Shown piece after piece: positions 26,583 through 34,523 of a DNA stretch of 64,000 bases; positions within the stretch are counted from its first letter, which is position 1; each line of letters begins with the position of its first letter. The notes beneath the pieces are model-generated. The model was not told where the DNA came from, searched no databases, and was given only the letters and a program-made list of their open reading frames with translations. The position numbers were made by a program, and so were the translations under genes. This stretch comes from Pedobacter namyangjuensis (GTDB lineage Bacteria > Bacteroidota > Bacteroidia > Sphingobacteriales > Sphingobacteriaceae): positions 186,001 to 250,000 of the forward strand of contig NZ_QMHQ01000003.1 of NCBI RefSeq assembly GCF_003313325.1. Reading direction: 5' to 3'.

Positions 26583-26636
26583 TCACGCTATTGCGTTATG
26601 CCACCACCAATTTTTATTTGCATTTACCTGTATCAT
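26583..26636 (-). CDS. trpL: trp operon leader peptide, three consecutive Trp codons
   Basis: Seventeen codons: MIQVNANKNWWWHNAIA, with TGG TGG TGG at 26601-26609 and a TGA at 26583-26585. The DNA right after the Trp codons forms a hairpin CATAACGC / GCGTGATG, so a ribosome waiting at the Trp codons would open it and free the downstream GATCCTT for antiterminator pairing. Three TGG codons in a row in a 17-codon frame, upstream of a terminator and trpD, are very unlikely by chance. It is too short for routine gene callers. Confidence 0.88.
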   Translation of the reverse strand: MIQVNANKNWWWHNAIA

Positions 26637-26643
26637 TCTGTAG

Positions 26644-26674
26644 CAAAGATGGTATAGTTTTACTTAAATCCAAA
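26644..26674 (-). promoter_or_regulatory. Candidate promoter of the trp operon
   Basis: On the minus strand TTTG, 19 bp, CATCTTTG: the -33 box is perfect and the -7 box differs from TAnnTTTG at one base. It would start transcription within a few bases of the trpL ATG, so the leader peptide would be translated from a nearly leaderless end. Confidence 0.5.
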
Positions 26675-26771
26675 ATCTTTTGTTAAAAAAATCATTTTAT
26701 AGATTTTAGGCGCAAAATTAATTTTCAAAAGAAATTACTAAACACATAGTTAATTTATTTTAACTTTTATT

Positions 26772-26779
26772 TATGTTTG
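26772..26779 (+). promoter_or_regulatory. Candidate -7 box for the DUF4377 lipoprotein gene
   Basis: TATGTTTG matches TAnnTTTG and lies 29 bp before the ATG at 26808. A clear TTTG at the -33 position is lacking. Confidence 0.35.
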
Positions 26780-26807
26780 TTTAACAATTGATTAATGCTC
26801 ACAAATC

Positions 26808-27356
26808 ATGAAATTTCTATTAAAAACCTTATTAGTTCTAATCATCTTTTCTTCGTGCGAAAAGCAAGAAGAGCAACTAAAGATTAGGGTTAACTATTAC
26901 AAACAAACCATTAGTACTGCGAAAGGGCCAACTATGGCACTATCTGTACAATCGGGAACCGATTTAGGTACCGCTAACTGGTCGCCGTCAACTACTAAAA
27001 TTGCAGGTTTTCTGTATGAACCGGGCTACATCTACGAGCTTTTGGTAAGCACGCAAACCATCGAAAATCCTTACAGCGAATTTGGAAGCACAGCATACGT
27101 TTTAAAGCAAATTGTTAGCCGAACCAAAATAGAAAATAATACTACGTTTAGTTTGGATCTAAAATCGGAGAATGTAAAGTATTTAAAAGGCGACGTAAGC
27201 AAAGGCTTTAACATTTTAGATGAAGTTAATATCGATTGCAACAACCTTTGTGATGATTTGGCTTCAGCGATTCAATCGAATGCAAAACATATAAGAGGCG
27301 AATTTGCACTTAAAGATGATGGCTCGATAAAACTGATCAGCATTACTAACGATTAG
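26808..27356 (+). CDS. DUF4377-type lipoprotein
   Basis: 182 residues. The lipoprotein signal is MKFLLKTLLVLIIFSSCEK (lipidated Cys 17). The segment from about residue 50 (NWSPSTTKIAGFLYEPGYIYELLVSTQTIENPY) has the I-x-GF-x-YEPGY-x-Y pattern of DUF4377, a small domain of unknown function in cell-envelope proteins. A second half (NTTFSLDLKSENVKYL to SIKLISITND) looks like another beta-rich unit. The gene is divergent from the trp operon and overlaps the convergent esterase gene by 4 bp. Role unknown. Confidence 0.78.
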   Translation: MKFLLKTLLVLIIFSSCEKQEEQLKIRVNYYKQTISTAKGPTMALSVQSGTDLGTANWSPSTTKIAGFLYEPGYIYELLVSTQTIENPYSEFGSTAYVLKQIVSRTKIENNTTFSLDLKSENVKYLKGDVSKGFNILDEVNIDCNNLCDDLASAIQSNAKHIRGEFALKDDGSIKLISITND

Positions 27357-28192
27357 TTGGTTTTCTTTAAGAAGCTATAAATTTCTTGATATAGTTTATT
27401 TTTACCAAAAACCATCTGGCTTATCATAGCTACATGCTTTTTACCTTTTATTTTTATTAAGGATACAGGAACATTTTGTACTTGTAAAGTTTCGAAAATA
27501 CGCTCAGATTGGATTTGTATTGCTGGATAGGTTTTAGTGCCGTAAAATATCAAGTGTGGGTTTTTAATTTTTTTAACATAAAAAAGTGGCGAACCTAATT
27601 GCCACACGGCTACATCTGTACTAAAAGTTCTTAAAAAATTAGTATAGTAATCATCTTTTTCTGCTTTGCTTAAATATTCTTGCATGTCTAAACCAAAAGC
27701 ATCATTTAAAATAACTCCCTTTACAGGATTTTTAATTCCCAAATTATCAAAATACTGCGGATCTGAATTAATCAACTCGCACAAATGTGCACCGGCAGAA
27801 TGCCCCATTAAAAATATTCTTTGCGGATTTCCGCCAAAACTTGAAATATTTTCCTGTACCCATTTAACAGCTTTTGCGCTTGCATTTGCCATTTCTCTAT
27901 AGGTTGCATTTGGAGCTAATGGATAGTTAATTACTGCTGTAACAACGTCGTTTTTAGCAAAGTTTCTGCCCAACCACCAATAAATTTCTTTTTTGCCACT
28001 ACTCCACGATCCACCGTGTATAAATATGATAACGTCTTTATTCTCAACATCTTTTTTATAGTAAATGTTAAGTGTATTAGCCACATCGTTGTTACCAGCA
28101 TAATTTATATTTTTGGCTACACGTACTTGTGCCAAACCGGTAAATCCCTGAGTTAGAAAAGCAAAAAGCATAATTAGAATTTTGAAACGCAT
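27353..28192 (-). CDS. Secreted alpha/beta hydrolase (BD-FAE/HSL-like esterase)
   Basis: 279 residues with a signal peptide (MRFKILIMLFAFLTQGFTGLAQ). The oxyanion-hole motif is IFIHGGSWSSG, the nucleophile Ser is in FLMGHSAGAHLC, and the late His is probably in KKHVAMISQ; the Asp is likely in the NPHLIFYG region. This is the pattern of esterases acting on small acyl or carbohydrate esters in the periplasm. The substrate is unknown. A 119-bp purine-rich gap separates it from the SDR gene upstream. Confidence 0.85.
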   Translation of the reverse strand: MRFKILIMLFAFLTQGFTGLAQVRVAKNINYAGNNDVANTLNIYYKKDVENKDVIIFIHGGSWSSGKKEIYWWLGRNFAKNDVVTAVINYPLAPNATYREMANASAKAVKWVQENISSFGGNPQRIFLMGHSAGAHLCELINSDPQYFDNLGIKNPVKGVILNDAFGLDMQEYLSKAEKDDYYTNFLRTFSTDVAVWQLGSPLFYVKKIKNPHLIFYGTKTYPAIQIQSERIFETLQVQNVPVSLIKIKGKKHVAMISQMVFGKNKLYQEIYSFLKKTN

Positions 28193-28311
28193 AGTGGGTT
28201 AGGGATTAAGGAATAAAGAGCAAGGAACAAGGAACAAAGAATAACAAAAAGCAAGGAGCAAAGATTAAGGGACAACAACCTATTTATTGCTCTTTGTCTT
28301 TCGCCCTAATT
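28193..28311. repeat. Purine-rich intergenic repeats
   Basis: Contains short tandem words such as AAGGAACAAGGAACAAAG and an inverted pair AAAGAGCAA / TTGCTCTTT (28216-28224 and 28293-28301). Such low-complexity spacers are frequent between Bacteroidota genes; I see no gene in it. Confidence 0.45.
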
Positions 28312-29127
28312 CTATTTAATTAAAGGATTTTTCTCTTTAGCAAACAACTCAAAAACCTTTTTATCAGTAAATTTCGGAAACAACTTATTCATCCAAACGG
28401 CTAATTTACCCTGCCCGGTCATTATCAGAGTGCGTTTTCTGTTTAAAATGCCGTCGCTAATAATTTCAGCAACTTCTTCCGCACTCATCATTTTCCCTTC
28501 TTCCATACTTGTTTCTCCATGTACATTACCGTCTTTAGCTAAAGCCGCTACCCTAATGTTAGAAGTTGTAAAACCCGGGCAAGCTACCATTACATGCACA
28601 CCCGTTTTAAGCAATTCGGTTCTCAAGGCTTCCATAAAACCATTCATCGCAAATTTAGATGAAGAATAACCCGTTCTACCCGGCAAACCTCGGTAGCCAG
28701 CGATAGAAGACACACCAACTATACTACCTTTGGTTTTTAAAATCTCTGGCAATGCATATTTTGTACAGTAAACCGTTCCCCAAAAATTAACGTCCATTAA
28801 GTTTTTTAGTACAGCTAAATCAAGGTCGTTAAAAAGTGCCCGCATAGAAAGCCCAGCATTGTTAATCAGCACATCTATTTTACCAAAAGTGATTAAAGTC
28901 TGCTTAATTAGCATCTCGCAATCCTCTTCCTTACTCACATCTGCCTGCACTGCCAAAGCTTTTACTGCATATTTCCGTTCTATTTCGGCCGTAATTTCGC
29001 AGAGGGTTACATATTGCCTTGCGCCTAAAACTACGTTTGCACCACGCTTGGCTAACTCTTCTGCCAATGCTTTACCAATGCCCGATGATGCACCGGTAAT
29101 GATGATCACTTTTTCTTTAAAACTCAT
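28312..29127 (-). CDS. Short-chain dehydrogenase/reductase
   Basis: 271 residues. NAD(P) site TGASSGIGKALAEEL, NNAGLSM, and the catalytic YSSSKFAMNGF (Tyr, Lys) with Ser in VGVSSIAGYRG. It resembles the DltE/SDR-C1 group often annotated as SDR family oxidoreductase. Substrate unknown. It overlaps the preceding PLC-like gene by 4 bp, so recR, the PLC-like gene and this gene probably form an operon. Confidence 0.9.
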   Translation of the reverse strand: MSFKEKVIIITGASSGIGKALAEELAKRGANVVLGARQYVTLCEITAEIERKYAVKALAVQADVSKEEDCEMLIKQTLITFGKIDVLINNAGLSMRALFNDLDLAVLKNLMDVNFWGTVYCTKYALPEILKTKGSIVGVSSIAGYRGLPGRTGYSSSKFAMNGFMEALRTELLKTGVHVMVACPGFTTSNIRVAALAKDGNVHGETSMEEGKMMSAEEVAEIISDGILNRKRTLIMTGQGKLAVWMNKLFPKFTDKKVFELFAKEKNPLIK

Positions 29128-29900
29128 CTTTTAACTTTAAAATCCTTAATAGCATGTTTTACCCGTTCTACCTTGTCTGTATTTATAATATCAGCTCCTA
29201 GTTGCAGTTGATTTAGCCAACTATCCTCCGTATCTGGAGCGCCCCAAAAACGAACTGGTTTTTTGAGTTCCCTAGCTTGTTTTACTATCATTTCAAGCCT
29301 TTCCGAATCGCCTCGAGGAATATAACCACTTCCCTTCCATTTAGAGTAAACTGCAAAATTAGCACTGATCATGGTTATTCTTGCCAAATCATTTTTAGCA
29401 TAGCTGATGTTTGGCAGTCCGTCAAAAAACAACCAATTAGGGTAAGTATGAAAAGTAGAGTCTGCCGGCCTGTTACCACTTATCACAATTTGAACAGCAT
29501 ATTTATTTTTACTTCGATTAAATACATTGCCATATTTTTCGATTTCTCTTTTTAAAACAGGATAAACTGCATTCCAATCGTTTTTTACATCAATCATTAA
29601 ACTGAAAGTGTACTTTCTATTTGCACTTACCTTCCCATTATTTTTCTTAAAAAGAAAATTTATTGGATCCAGGTAAAGTTTGTTTAACGTATTTTTCGGA
29701 TCAACTTCTTTTTTACTGTGCGCTACAATTAACGAATCCCCTATTAAAAAAATATCGGCTTCTATTTGGTCGGCTTGCGCTTCGTAAGCGCCAAAAAAAG
29801 GTTTACTCTGGGCATAATCGTTATGCGAATGCACTTTCGTTTGCGCAAAACTACTTATCGCAAAAAAAGTAAAAAAAGCGAAGTTGATAAATACTTTCAT
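29124..29900 (-). CDS. PI-PLC/GDPD-like phosphodiesterase, secreted
   Basis: 258 residues with a signal peptide (MKVFINFAFFTFFAISSFAQ). The mature protein starts VHSHNDYAQSKPFFGAYEAQADQIEADIFL and continues SLIVAHSKKEVD: two His and acidic residues at the positions used by the phosphatidylinositol-specific phospholipase C / glycerophosphodiester phosphodiesterase barrel. The C terminus RFWGAPDTEDSWLNQLQLGADIINTDKVE also fits. It probably hydrolyses a phosphodiester in the periplasm; the substrate is unknown. It starts 6 bp after recR ends. Confidence 0.83.
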   Translation of the reverse strand: MKVFINFAFFTFFAISSFAQTKVHSHNDYAQSKPFFGAYEAQADQIEADIFLIGDSLIVAHSKKEVDPKNTLNKLYLDPINFLFKKNNGKVSANRKYTFSLMIDVKNDWNAVYPVLKREIEKYGNVFNRSKNKYAVQIVISGNRPADSTFHTYPNWLFFDGLPNISYAKNDLARITMISANFAVYSKWKGSGYIPRGDSERLEMIVKQARELKKPVRFWGAPDTEDSWLNQLQLGADIINTDKVERVKHAIKDFKVKR

Positions 29901-29906
29901 CGCAAG

Positions 29907-30524
29907 CTATCTCATAAATGAACCTTCGTACGGTACTCTGGTAATTATCGATCTGCCTAAAGTAATCTCATCGGCATATTCTAATTCGCCTCCAAAAGCT
30001 ATACCTCTTGCAATTGTTGTAATGGGGATTTGAAATTCTTTTAATCTTTTATGCAAATAAAATAATGTTGTATCGCCTTCCATATTAGCACTTAAAGCCA
30101 AAATAATCTCTTTAATAGAGCCTGTTTGTACTCTTTGCACCAAACTATCTACAAATAAATCAGACGGACCAACCCCATCCATTGGCGATATTAAGCCACC
30201 TAAAACATGGTAAACTCCAAAATATTGATTGGTATTTTCTATTGCCATTACATCGCGTGTATCTTCTACAACGCAAATCGTTTCTTTATCTCGCTTTGCT
30301 GCGCTACAAATACTGCAGGTATGATGGTCTGATATGTTATGACATACATTACAGTGCTTAATTTCTTGCTTTAAACGTATTAACGTATTGCCAAAATGCG
30401 AAACTTCTTCCTGCTCTTTATTTAATAAATGTAACACTAGCCGTAATGCTGTTTTTTGGCCTACTCCCGGTAGTTTTGAAAACTCGTTTACCGCATCTTC
30501 GAGCAGTTGAGAAGAAAAGTTCAT
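29907..30524 (-). CDS. recR: Recombination protein RecR
   Basis: 205 residues, full length. Helix-hairpin-helix at the N terminus (FSKLPGVGQKTALRLVLHLL), a four-cysteine zinc finger (HCNVCHNISDHHTCSIC) and a Toprim domain (TICVVEDTRDVMAIENT, GGLISPMDGVGP). It works with RecO and RecF in loading RecA at gaps. It heads a minus-strand operon with the PLC-like and SDR genes. Confidence 0.96.
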   Translation of the reverse strand: MNFSSQLLEDAVNEFSKLPGVGQKTALRLVLHLLNKEQEEVSHFGNTLIRLKQEIKHCNVCHNISDHHTCSICSAAKRDKETICVVEDTRDVMAIENTNQYFGVYHVLGGLISPMDGVGPSDLFVDSLVQRVQTGSIKEIILALSANMEGDTTLFYLHKRLKEFQIPITTIARGIAFGGELEYADEITLGRSIITRVPYEGSFMR

Positions 30525-30588
30525 TTACAAAAATAGGTAAAATGCATGAATTTATTTGAAAAGCAAGCTAATTGTATTTTGGCACTGA

Positions 30589-30659
30589 AAGCCCCGCTAT
30601 TGCCTATAGTCCTCGCTCGTTGCACTCGCTTGCGGGCTATTTGGCGCTATCGGGTTTAT
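30589..30659 (-). repeat. Dispersed palindromic element, copy E (pairs with F)
   Basis: On the minus strand: TAAACCCGATAGCGCC, AAATAGC, a nested hairpin around CGCAAGCGAGTGCAACGAGCG, then CTATAGGCAATAGCGGGGCTT. It lies 29 bp from copy F in opposite orientation. Confidence 0.62.
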
Positions 30660-30688
30660 TAAACTAAAAGCAGTGCAATAAGTAAAAT

Positions 30689-30776
30689 AGCCCCGACAAA
30701 CACGAAAATACTTTTGCTCCTATTAACTCAAATGCTAGCACAAACCAAGCGCAAAAGATTGTAGTATTGGCGGGAC
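30689..30776 (+). repeat. Dispersed palindromic element, copy F (pairs with E)
   Basis: AGCCCCGACAAACACGAAAA, TACTTTTGCTCC, a 30-base loop, GCGCAAAAGATTGTAGTA, then TTGGCGGGACAGC. The right end matches copies A and D closely; the left end is the most diverged of the family. Confidence 0.55.
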
Positions 30777-30906
30777 AGCACAAAGCGAAGGATTACTTAC
30801 GTTGCGCTTCGAAAAGAAATCTATCAAAATTTGCATGTTTAAATTTTACGGTTACGTTCTATAACATTCCAATCAAATTCTTACATTTAACAGCTAAATA
30901 TAAATT

Positions 30907-32415
30907 ATGAGTCCAACCATACTACTGTGTTTTTTAATTGGCTATTTTAGTTTGCTAATTATTATTGCGTTTGCAACTTCTAAAAACTCGTCAGATAATT
31001 CTACGTTTTTCTTGGCCAACAAAAATTCTAAATGGTACCTGGTTGCCTTCGGAATGATTGGCACTGCGCTTTCTGGCGTAACATTTATTTCGGTACCTGG
31101 AGAAGTTGGTGCGCCAAGTGGCAATCAATTTCAATACTTTCAGTTTGTACTGGGTAATGCAGTAGGTTTTTTAATTATTGCAACGGTTTTGCTTCCGCTC
31201 TATTACCGTATGAATTTAACTTCTATTTACGGCTACATTGAGCAACGGTTAGGGCATTACAGTTATAAAACCGCAGCATCTATCTTTTTGTTAAGTCGTA
31301 CGTTGGGTTCTGCAACTAGGCTTTATCTTGTAGTTATTGTATTACAACGCTTTATATTTGATAGTTATAACGTACCGTTTTGGGCTACTGTTTTAATATC
31401 GTTAGGCTTAATCTGGTCTTATACCTTTAAAGGCGGCTTAAAAACCATTATAATTACCGATACCTTGCAAACTTTCTTTTTAGTTTTGTCGGTTTTTTTA
31501 ACTATTTACTTTGTTTGCGACAGATTAGAATTAAGTATTCCGCAAGCCTTTGAAACCATCAAAAACAGCAGTTATTCGAAGGTATTTTTCTTTGAAGATT
31601 TTTTATCTAATAAGTTTCACTTAGGTAAACAATTTATAGGTGGTATTTTTGTAACCATTGCCATGACGGGTTTAGACCAAGATTTAATGCAGAAAAACCT
31701 AAGCATGAAAACCATTGGCGAGGCGCAAAAAAACATGTTTACCTTTACTGGTATTTTTGTAATCCTTAATATTTTCTTTTTAAGTGTAGGTGCGCTGCTT
31801 TATGTTTTTGCAACTAAAAATGGTATCGAGATTCCTTTAGATCATGTGAGCGGAAAGCCTAGAACAGATTTCTTGTTTCCTGAAATTGCCTTAAATTATT
31901 TAACCACCATACCTGCAATTGTTTTTATGTTGGGCTTAACGGCAGCAACTTTTGCCACTACAGATAGTGCCTTAACTGCGCTTACAACATCATTCTGTGT
32001 AGACTTTTTAGGAATGGGCAAAAAAGAAAATTTAGAGAAAAAAGATGCCGTTAAAAAAAGACACATGGTGCACATTGGCTTCTCTATATTAATGTTTTTG
32101 GTAATATTGGTAATCAATGCGTTAAACAGCTCGTCGGTAGTAAGCTTGATTTTCTTAATAGCATCTTACACTTATGGGCCACTTTTGGGGTTATACTCGT
32201 TTGGCTTATTTGTTAAAAAAAGAGACTTACATGATAAACTTGTGCCAATTGTTTGTGTTATATCTCCGATATTGTGTTACATATTTGCCACAAACAGTAA
32301 AGAATTATTAGGCGGCTATGTGTTTAGCGTAGAACTTATTTTGGTAAATGGTTTCATTACCTTTTTAGGTTTATTACTGATCAGCAAAAAAACAGATCGA
32401 CAAACGAAGTTTTAA
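30907..32415 (+). CDS. Sodium:solute symporter (SSS family)
   Basis: 502 residues with about 13 membrane helices, the standard SSS size. Typical segments are GMIGTALSGVTFISVPGEVG, TLGSATRLYLVVIVLQ, and the TGLDQDLMQKNLS sodium-site region; TAATFATTDSALTALTTSF is the conserved helix-8 motif with paired Ser/Thr. It takes up an organic solute with sodium; the solute cannot be told. An inverted repeat follows the gene. Confidence 0.92.
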   Translation: MSPTILLCFLIGYFSLLIIIAFATSKNSSDNSTFFLANKNSKWYLVAFGMIGTALSGVTFISVPGEVGAPSGNQFQYFQFVLGNAVGFLIIATVLLPLYYRMNLTSIYGYIEQRLGHYSYKTAASIFLLSRTLGSATRLYLVVIVLQRFIFDSYNVPFWATVLISLGLIWSYTFKGGLKTIIITDTLQTFFLVLSVFLTIYFVCDRLELSIPQAFETIKNSSYSKVFFFEDFLSNKFHLGKQFIGGIFVTIAMTGLDQDLMQKNLSMKTIGEAQKNMFTFTGIFVILNIFFLSVGALLYVFATKNGIEIPLDHVSGKPRTDFLFPEIALNYLTTIPAIVFMLGLTAATFATTDSALTALTTSFCVDFLGMGKKENLEKKDAVKKRHMVHIGFSILMFLVILVINALNSSSVVSLIFLIASYTYGPLLGLYSFGLFVKKRDLHDKLVPIVCVISPILCYIFATNSKELLGGYVFSVELILVNGFITFLGLLLISKKTDRQTKF

Positions 32416-32434
32416 ATTGTTTATTTGTTCAGTT

Positions 32435-32509
32435 GCTCATTCGTTCATTTGTGTTGGATGCTTAACAATTTTGCCCAATGAACCAATGATACTAAATGAA
32501 CTAATGAGC
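32435..32509. repeat. 16-bp inverted repeat of the TTCATT-word type
   Basis: GCTCATTCGTTCATTT (32435-32450) and AAATGAACTAATGAGC (32494-32509) match at 15 of 16 positions, with 43 bp between them. Related words (AATGAACCATTG) recur at 34480-34515. Such TTCATTNGTTCATT repeats are scattered between Bacteroidota genes. Confidence 0.55.
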
Positions 32510-32536
32510 CTTTATAAATAATATAGAATAAGAAAA

Positions 32537-33244
32537 ATGACAAGTGAAGAAAAGATAAGAAGTGCCTTTACGAATAAAGATTGGCAAGAAATAAAAGTTA
32601 CGGATAGCTGGCAGATTTTTAAAATCATGGCCGAATTTGTAGACGGATTTGAGAAATTGGCTAAGATTGGTCCTTGTGTGAGTATTTTCGGCTCTGCACG
32701 TACTGCAGAAACCAACCCTTATTATGAGATAGCAGTAGAGTGTGGCCGTTTATTAACAGACCGTGGTTATGGCGTAATTACTGGCGGTGGCCCAGGCATT
32801 ATGGAAGCTGGCAACAAAGGTGCACATATGAATGGTGGTAAATCTGTGGGTTTAAATATCGATTTACCTTTTGAACAGTTCCACAATAAATACATCGACC
32901 ATAATAAATTATTAGAGTTCGATTACTTTTTTATTAGAAAGGTAATGTTTATGAAGTATTCGCAGGGTTTTGTTGTATTGCCTGGCGGTATGGGAACAAT
33001 GGATGAATTGTTTGAAGCAATTACGCTAATCCAAACGGGCAAAATTGCTCGTTTCCCAATTGTTTTGGTAGGCAAGGCTTACTGGGGAGGCTTAGTAGAT
33101 TGGATTAAAAATGTGATGCTTGAAAAAGAACACAACATACATGCAGAAGATTTAAATTTATTTAGATTGGTAGACACTGCAGAAGAGGCCGCTGAACACA
33201 TTTTTAGGTTCTACGACAAGTATGTGCTTAAACCAAACTTCTAA
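32537..33244 (+). CDS. LOG-family protein (TIGR00730 Rossmann type)
   Basis: 235 residues. The LOG signature PGGMGTMDELFEAITLIQTG is present, preceded by SIFGSARTAETNPYYEIA and GVITGGGPGIMEAGNKGA. LOG proteins are nucleoside-5'-monophosphate phosphoribohydrolases, first known for making cytokinins; in bacteria the role is often purine-nucleotide turnover. The conserved Arg and Glu of the catalytic site are in FIRKVMFMKYS and PGGMGTMDE. Monocistronic, followed by a terminator. Confidence 0.92.
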   Translation: MTSEEKIRSAFTNKDWQEIKVTDSWQIFKIMAEFVDGFEKLAKIGPCVSIFGSARTAETNPYYEIAVECGRLLTDRGYGVITGGGPGIMEAGNKGAHMNGGKSVGLNIDLPFEQFHNKYIDHNKLLEFDYFFIRKVMFMKYSQGFVVLPGGMGTMDELFEAITLIQTGKIARFPIVLVGKAYWGGLVDWIKNVMLEKEHNIHAEDLNLFRLVDTAEEAAEHIFRFYDKYVLKPNF

Positions 33245-33260
33245 AAACTAAATTTAACCA

Positions 33261-33285
33261 GAGCCAGCAAACGCTGGCTTTTTTT
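33261..33285 (+). terminator. Terminator of the LOG gene
   Basis: Stem GAGCCAGC / GCTGGCTT with an AAAC loop and seven Ts. Confidence 0.88.
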
Positions 33286-33350
33286 ATGCATTTACGTGGC
33301 TGTAACTTTTACCAACAAAATAACTCTAAATTTTGTTAAATGTGCAGATT

Positions 33351-33845
33351 ATGGAAAAGCGCTTTATTTGGAATAAGGGATATTTTGATAGCAATTACCA
33401 GTTATTTAGCGAAGGTAAAATTGAGGCTAGTTTACAGTTTGACTCATGGAGAAATAATGCAAGAGGTATTGCTTTAAAACAGTCTATCTTTTTTAGAACC
33501 GAAGGATTCTTAAATCCGGTTACGAAAATTTTAAATGAAACGAATGATGTAATTGCAGTTGTTACTTATGACCAATGGCATGCAAAAGCTACTTTAACCC
33601 TGCAAAACAACGAGGTTTTTGCTTGGAGTTTTGGCGACGGATGGCTTTCTAGATGGAGTATTACAAACTTTAAAGACAAACAAACTTTCTATCAATCTAA
33701 CACCACCAGTGGATCGGTACTTGCTAATAACGATGACGAAGTAATTCTAATTGCAGGTTTATTTATCAAAGAATTTTATACTCGAATACTGTTCTACCTA
33801 ATGATTTTTACGATATTTATGGTTGTAATTGGTAAAGGAGCTTAA
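33351..33845 (+). CDS. Protein of unknown function with a C-terminal membrane segment
   Basis: 164 residues from ATG 33351 (MEKRFIWNKGYFDSNYQLFSEGKIEASLQF); an upstream TTG at 33333 is not favoured. The body is beta-rich, with repeated W/F-centred strands (YDQWHAKATLTLQNNEVFAWSFGDGWLSRWSITNF), faintly like a tubby/LURP-type barrel. A single hydrophobic segment near the C terminus (TRILFYLMIFTIFMVVIG) could anchor it. It overlaps the convergent DUF502 gene by 4 bp. Not recognised beyond this. Confidence 0.72.
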   Translation: MEKRFIWNKGYFDSNYQLFSEGKIEASLQFDSWRNNARGIALKQSIFFRTEGFLNPVTKILNETNDVIAVVTYDQWHAKATLTLQNNEVFAWSFGDGWLSRWSITNFKDKQTFYQSNTTSGSVLANNDDEVILIAGLFIKEFYTRILFYLMIFTIFMVVIGKGA

Positions 33846-34432
33846 AAATTACTTACGCCACCACTAACTACCAATTTCATAGCATCTGAGGCACTCATGT
33901 TTAGCGGTTTTACTTTTTCTTTAGCCACTACATAAACCTGTCCGGCAAATGAGTAAGAGAAAGGAAAGTAAACAATTACCTCTCCGGGTAAATCTATTTT
34001 AGTTAAATCGTTCTGCGTAAGAAAACCGATACGTTTTAATCCACCTTCAGCTTCTACTAAAACAGGGTTATTAAATTTCTTCTCGTCACCTACAAATGCT
34101 TCTGTTAAGTCTTTTATAGAAGAAAAGATAAAATTCAAGAGTGGCAGTTTATTCATGGTTCTGTAAAACCAATTATACATAGGAGCAGTAACAAAATTTG
34201 TTACCACAAAACCTGCCAATAAAATTATAGCAACTACTAAAGCCAAACCTAAACCAGGTATATTTCTACTGGTGCCGGTTATTGGGTTTACACCAAGAAT
34301 ATTATTTACGTTTAACCAACTATCTACCGTAGTTACAGCCCAAATAACTATAAAAATACTTAATGCAATAGGCACTACAACTAGCAGACCTTTAATTAAG
34401 TAATTCACTATTATTTTTCCCAACTTATTCAT
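33842..34432 (-). CDS. DUF502 membrane protein
   Basis: 196 residues. Two membrane segments (about residues 13-33 and 53-75) flank a short periplasmic loop with PGLGLALVVAIILLAGF. The soluble part has FVTAPMYNWFYRTMNKLPLLNFIFSSIKD, EGGLKRIGFLTQ and VIVYFPFSYSFAGQVYVV, all typical of DUF502. The function of the family is not established. Monocistronic on the minus strand. Confidence 0.9.
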   Translation of the reverse strand: MNKLGKIIVNYLIKGLLVVVPIALSIFIVIWAVTTVDSWLNVNNILGVNPITGTSRNIPGLGLALVVAIILLAGFVVTNFVTAPMYNWFYRTMNKLPLLNFIFSSIKDLTEAFVGDEKKFNNPVLVEAEGGLKRIGFLTQNDLTKIDLPGEVIVYFPFSYSFAGQVYVVAKEKVKPLNMSASDAMKLVVSGGVSNF

Positions 34433-34523
34433 GATGCGAAATTAGCTATTTTTTATCGACTTAGCTTTTGATATTTTTAGCAAAACCAATAAACCATTGA
34501 GCAAATGAACCATTGAACTGAAG

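Larger units (their letters stand above)
30525..30906. other. 382-bp divergent intergenic region with two palindromic elements
   Basis: Lies between recR (minus) and the symporter gene (plus). It contains copies E and F of the dispersed element as an inverted pair, and an AT-rich promoter stretch before 30907 with a TACATTTA box near 30883-30890. No gene is seen. Confidence 0.6.

Noticed and set aside
28193..28311. Purine-rich spacer as a possible regulatory array
   Set aside because: The repeats are short and irregular and look like the low-complexity spacers usual in these genomes.
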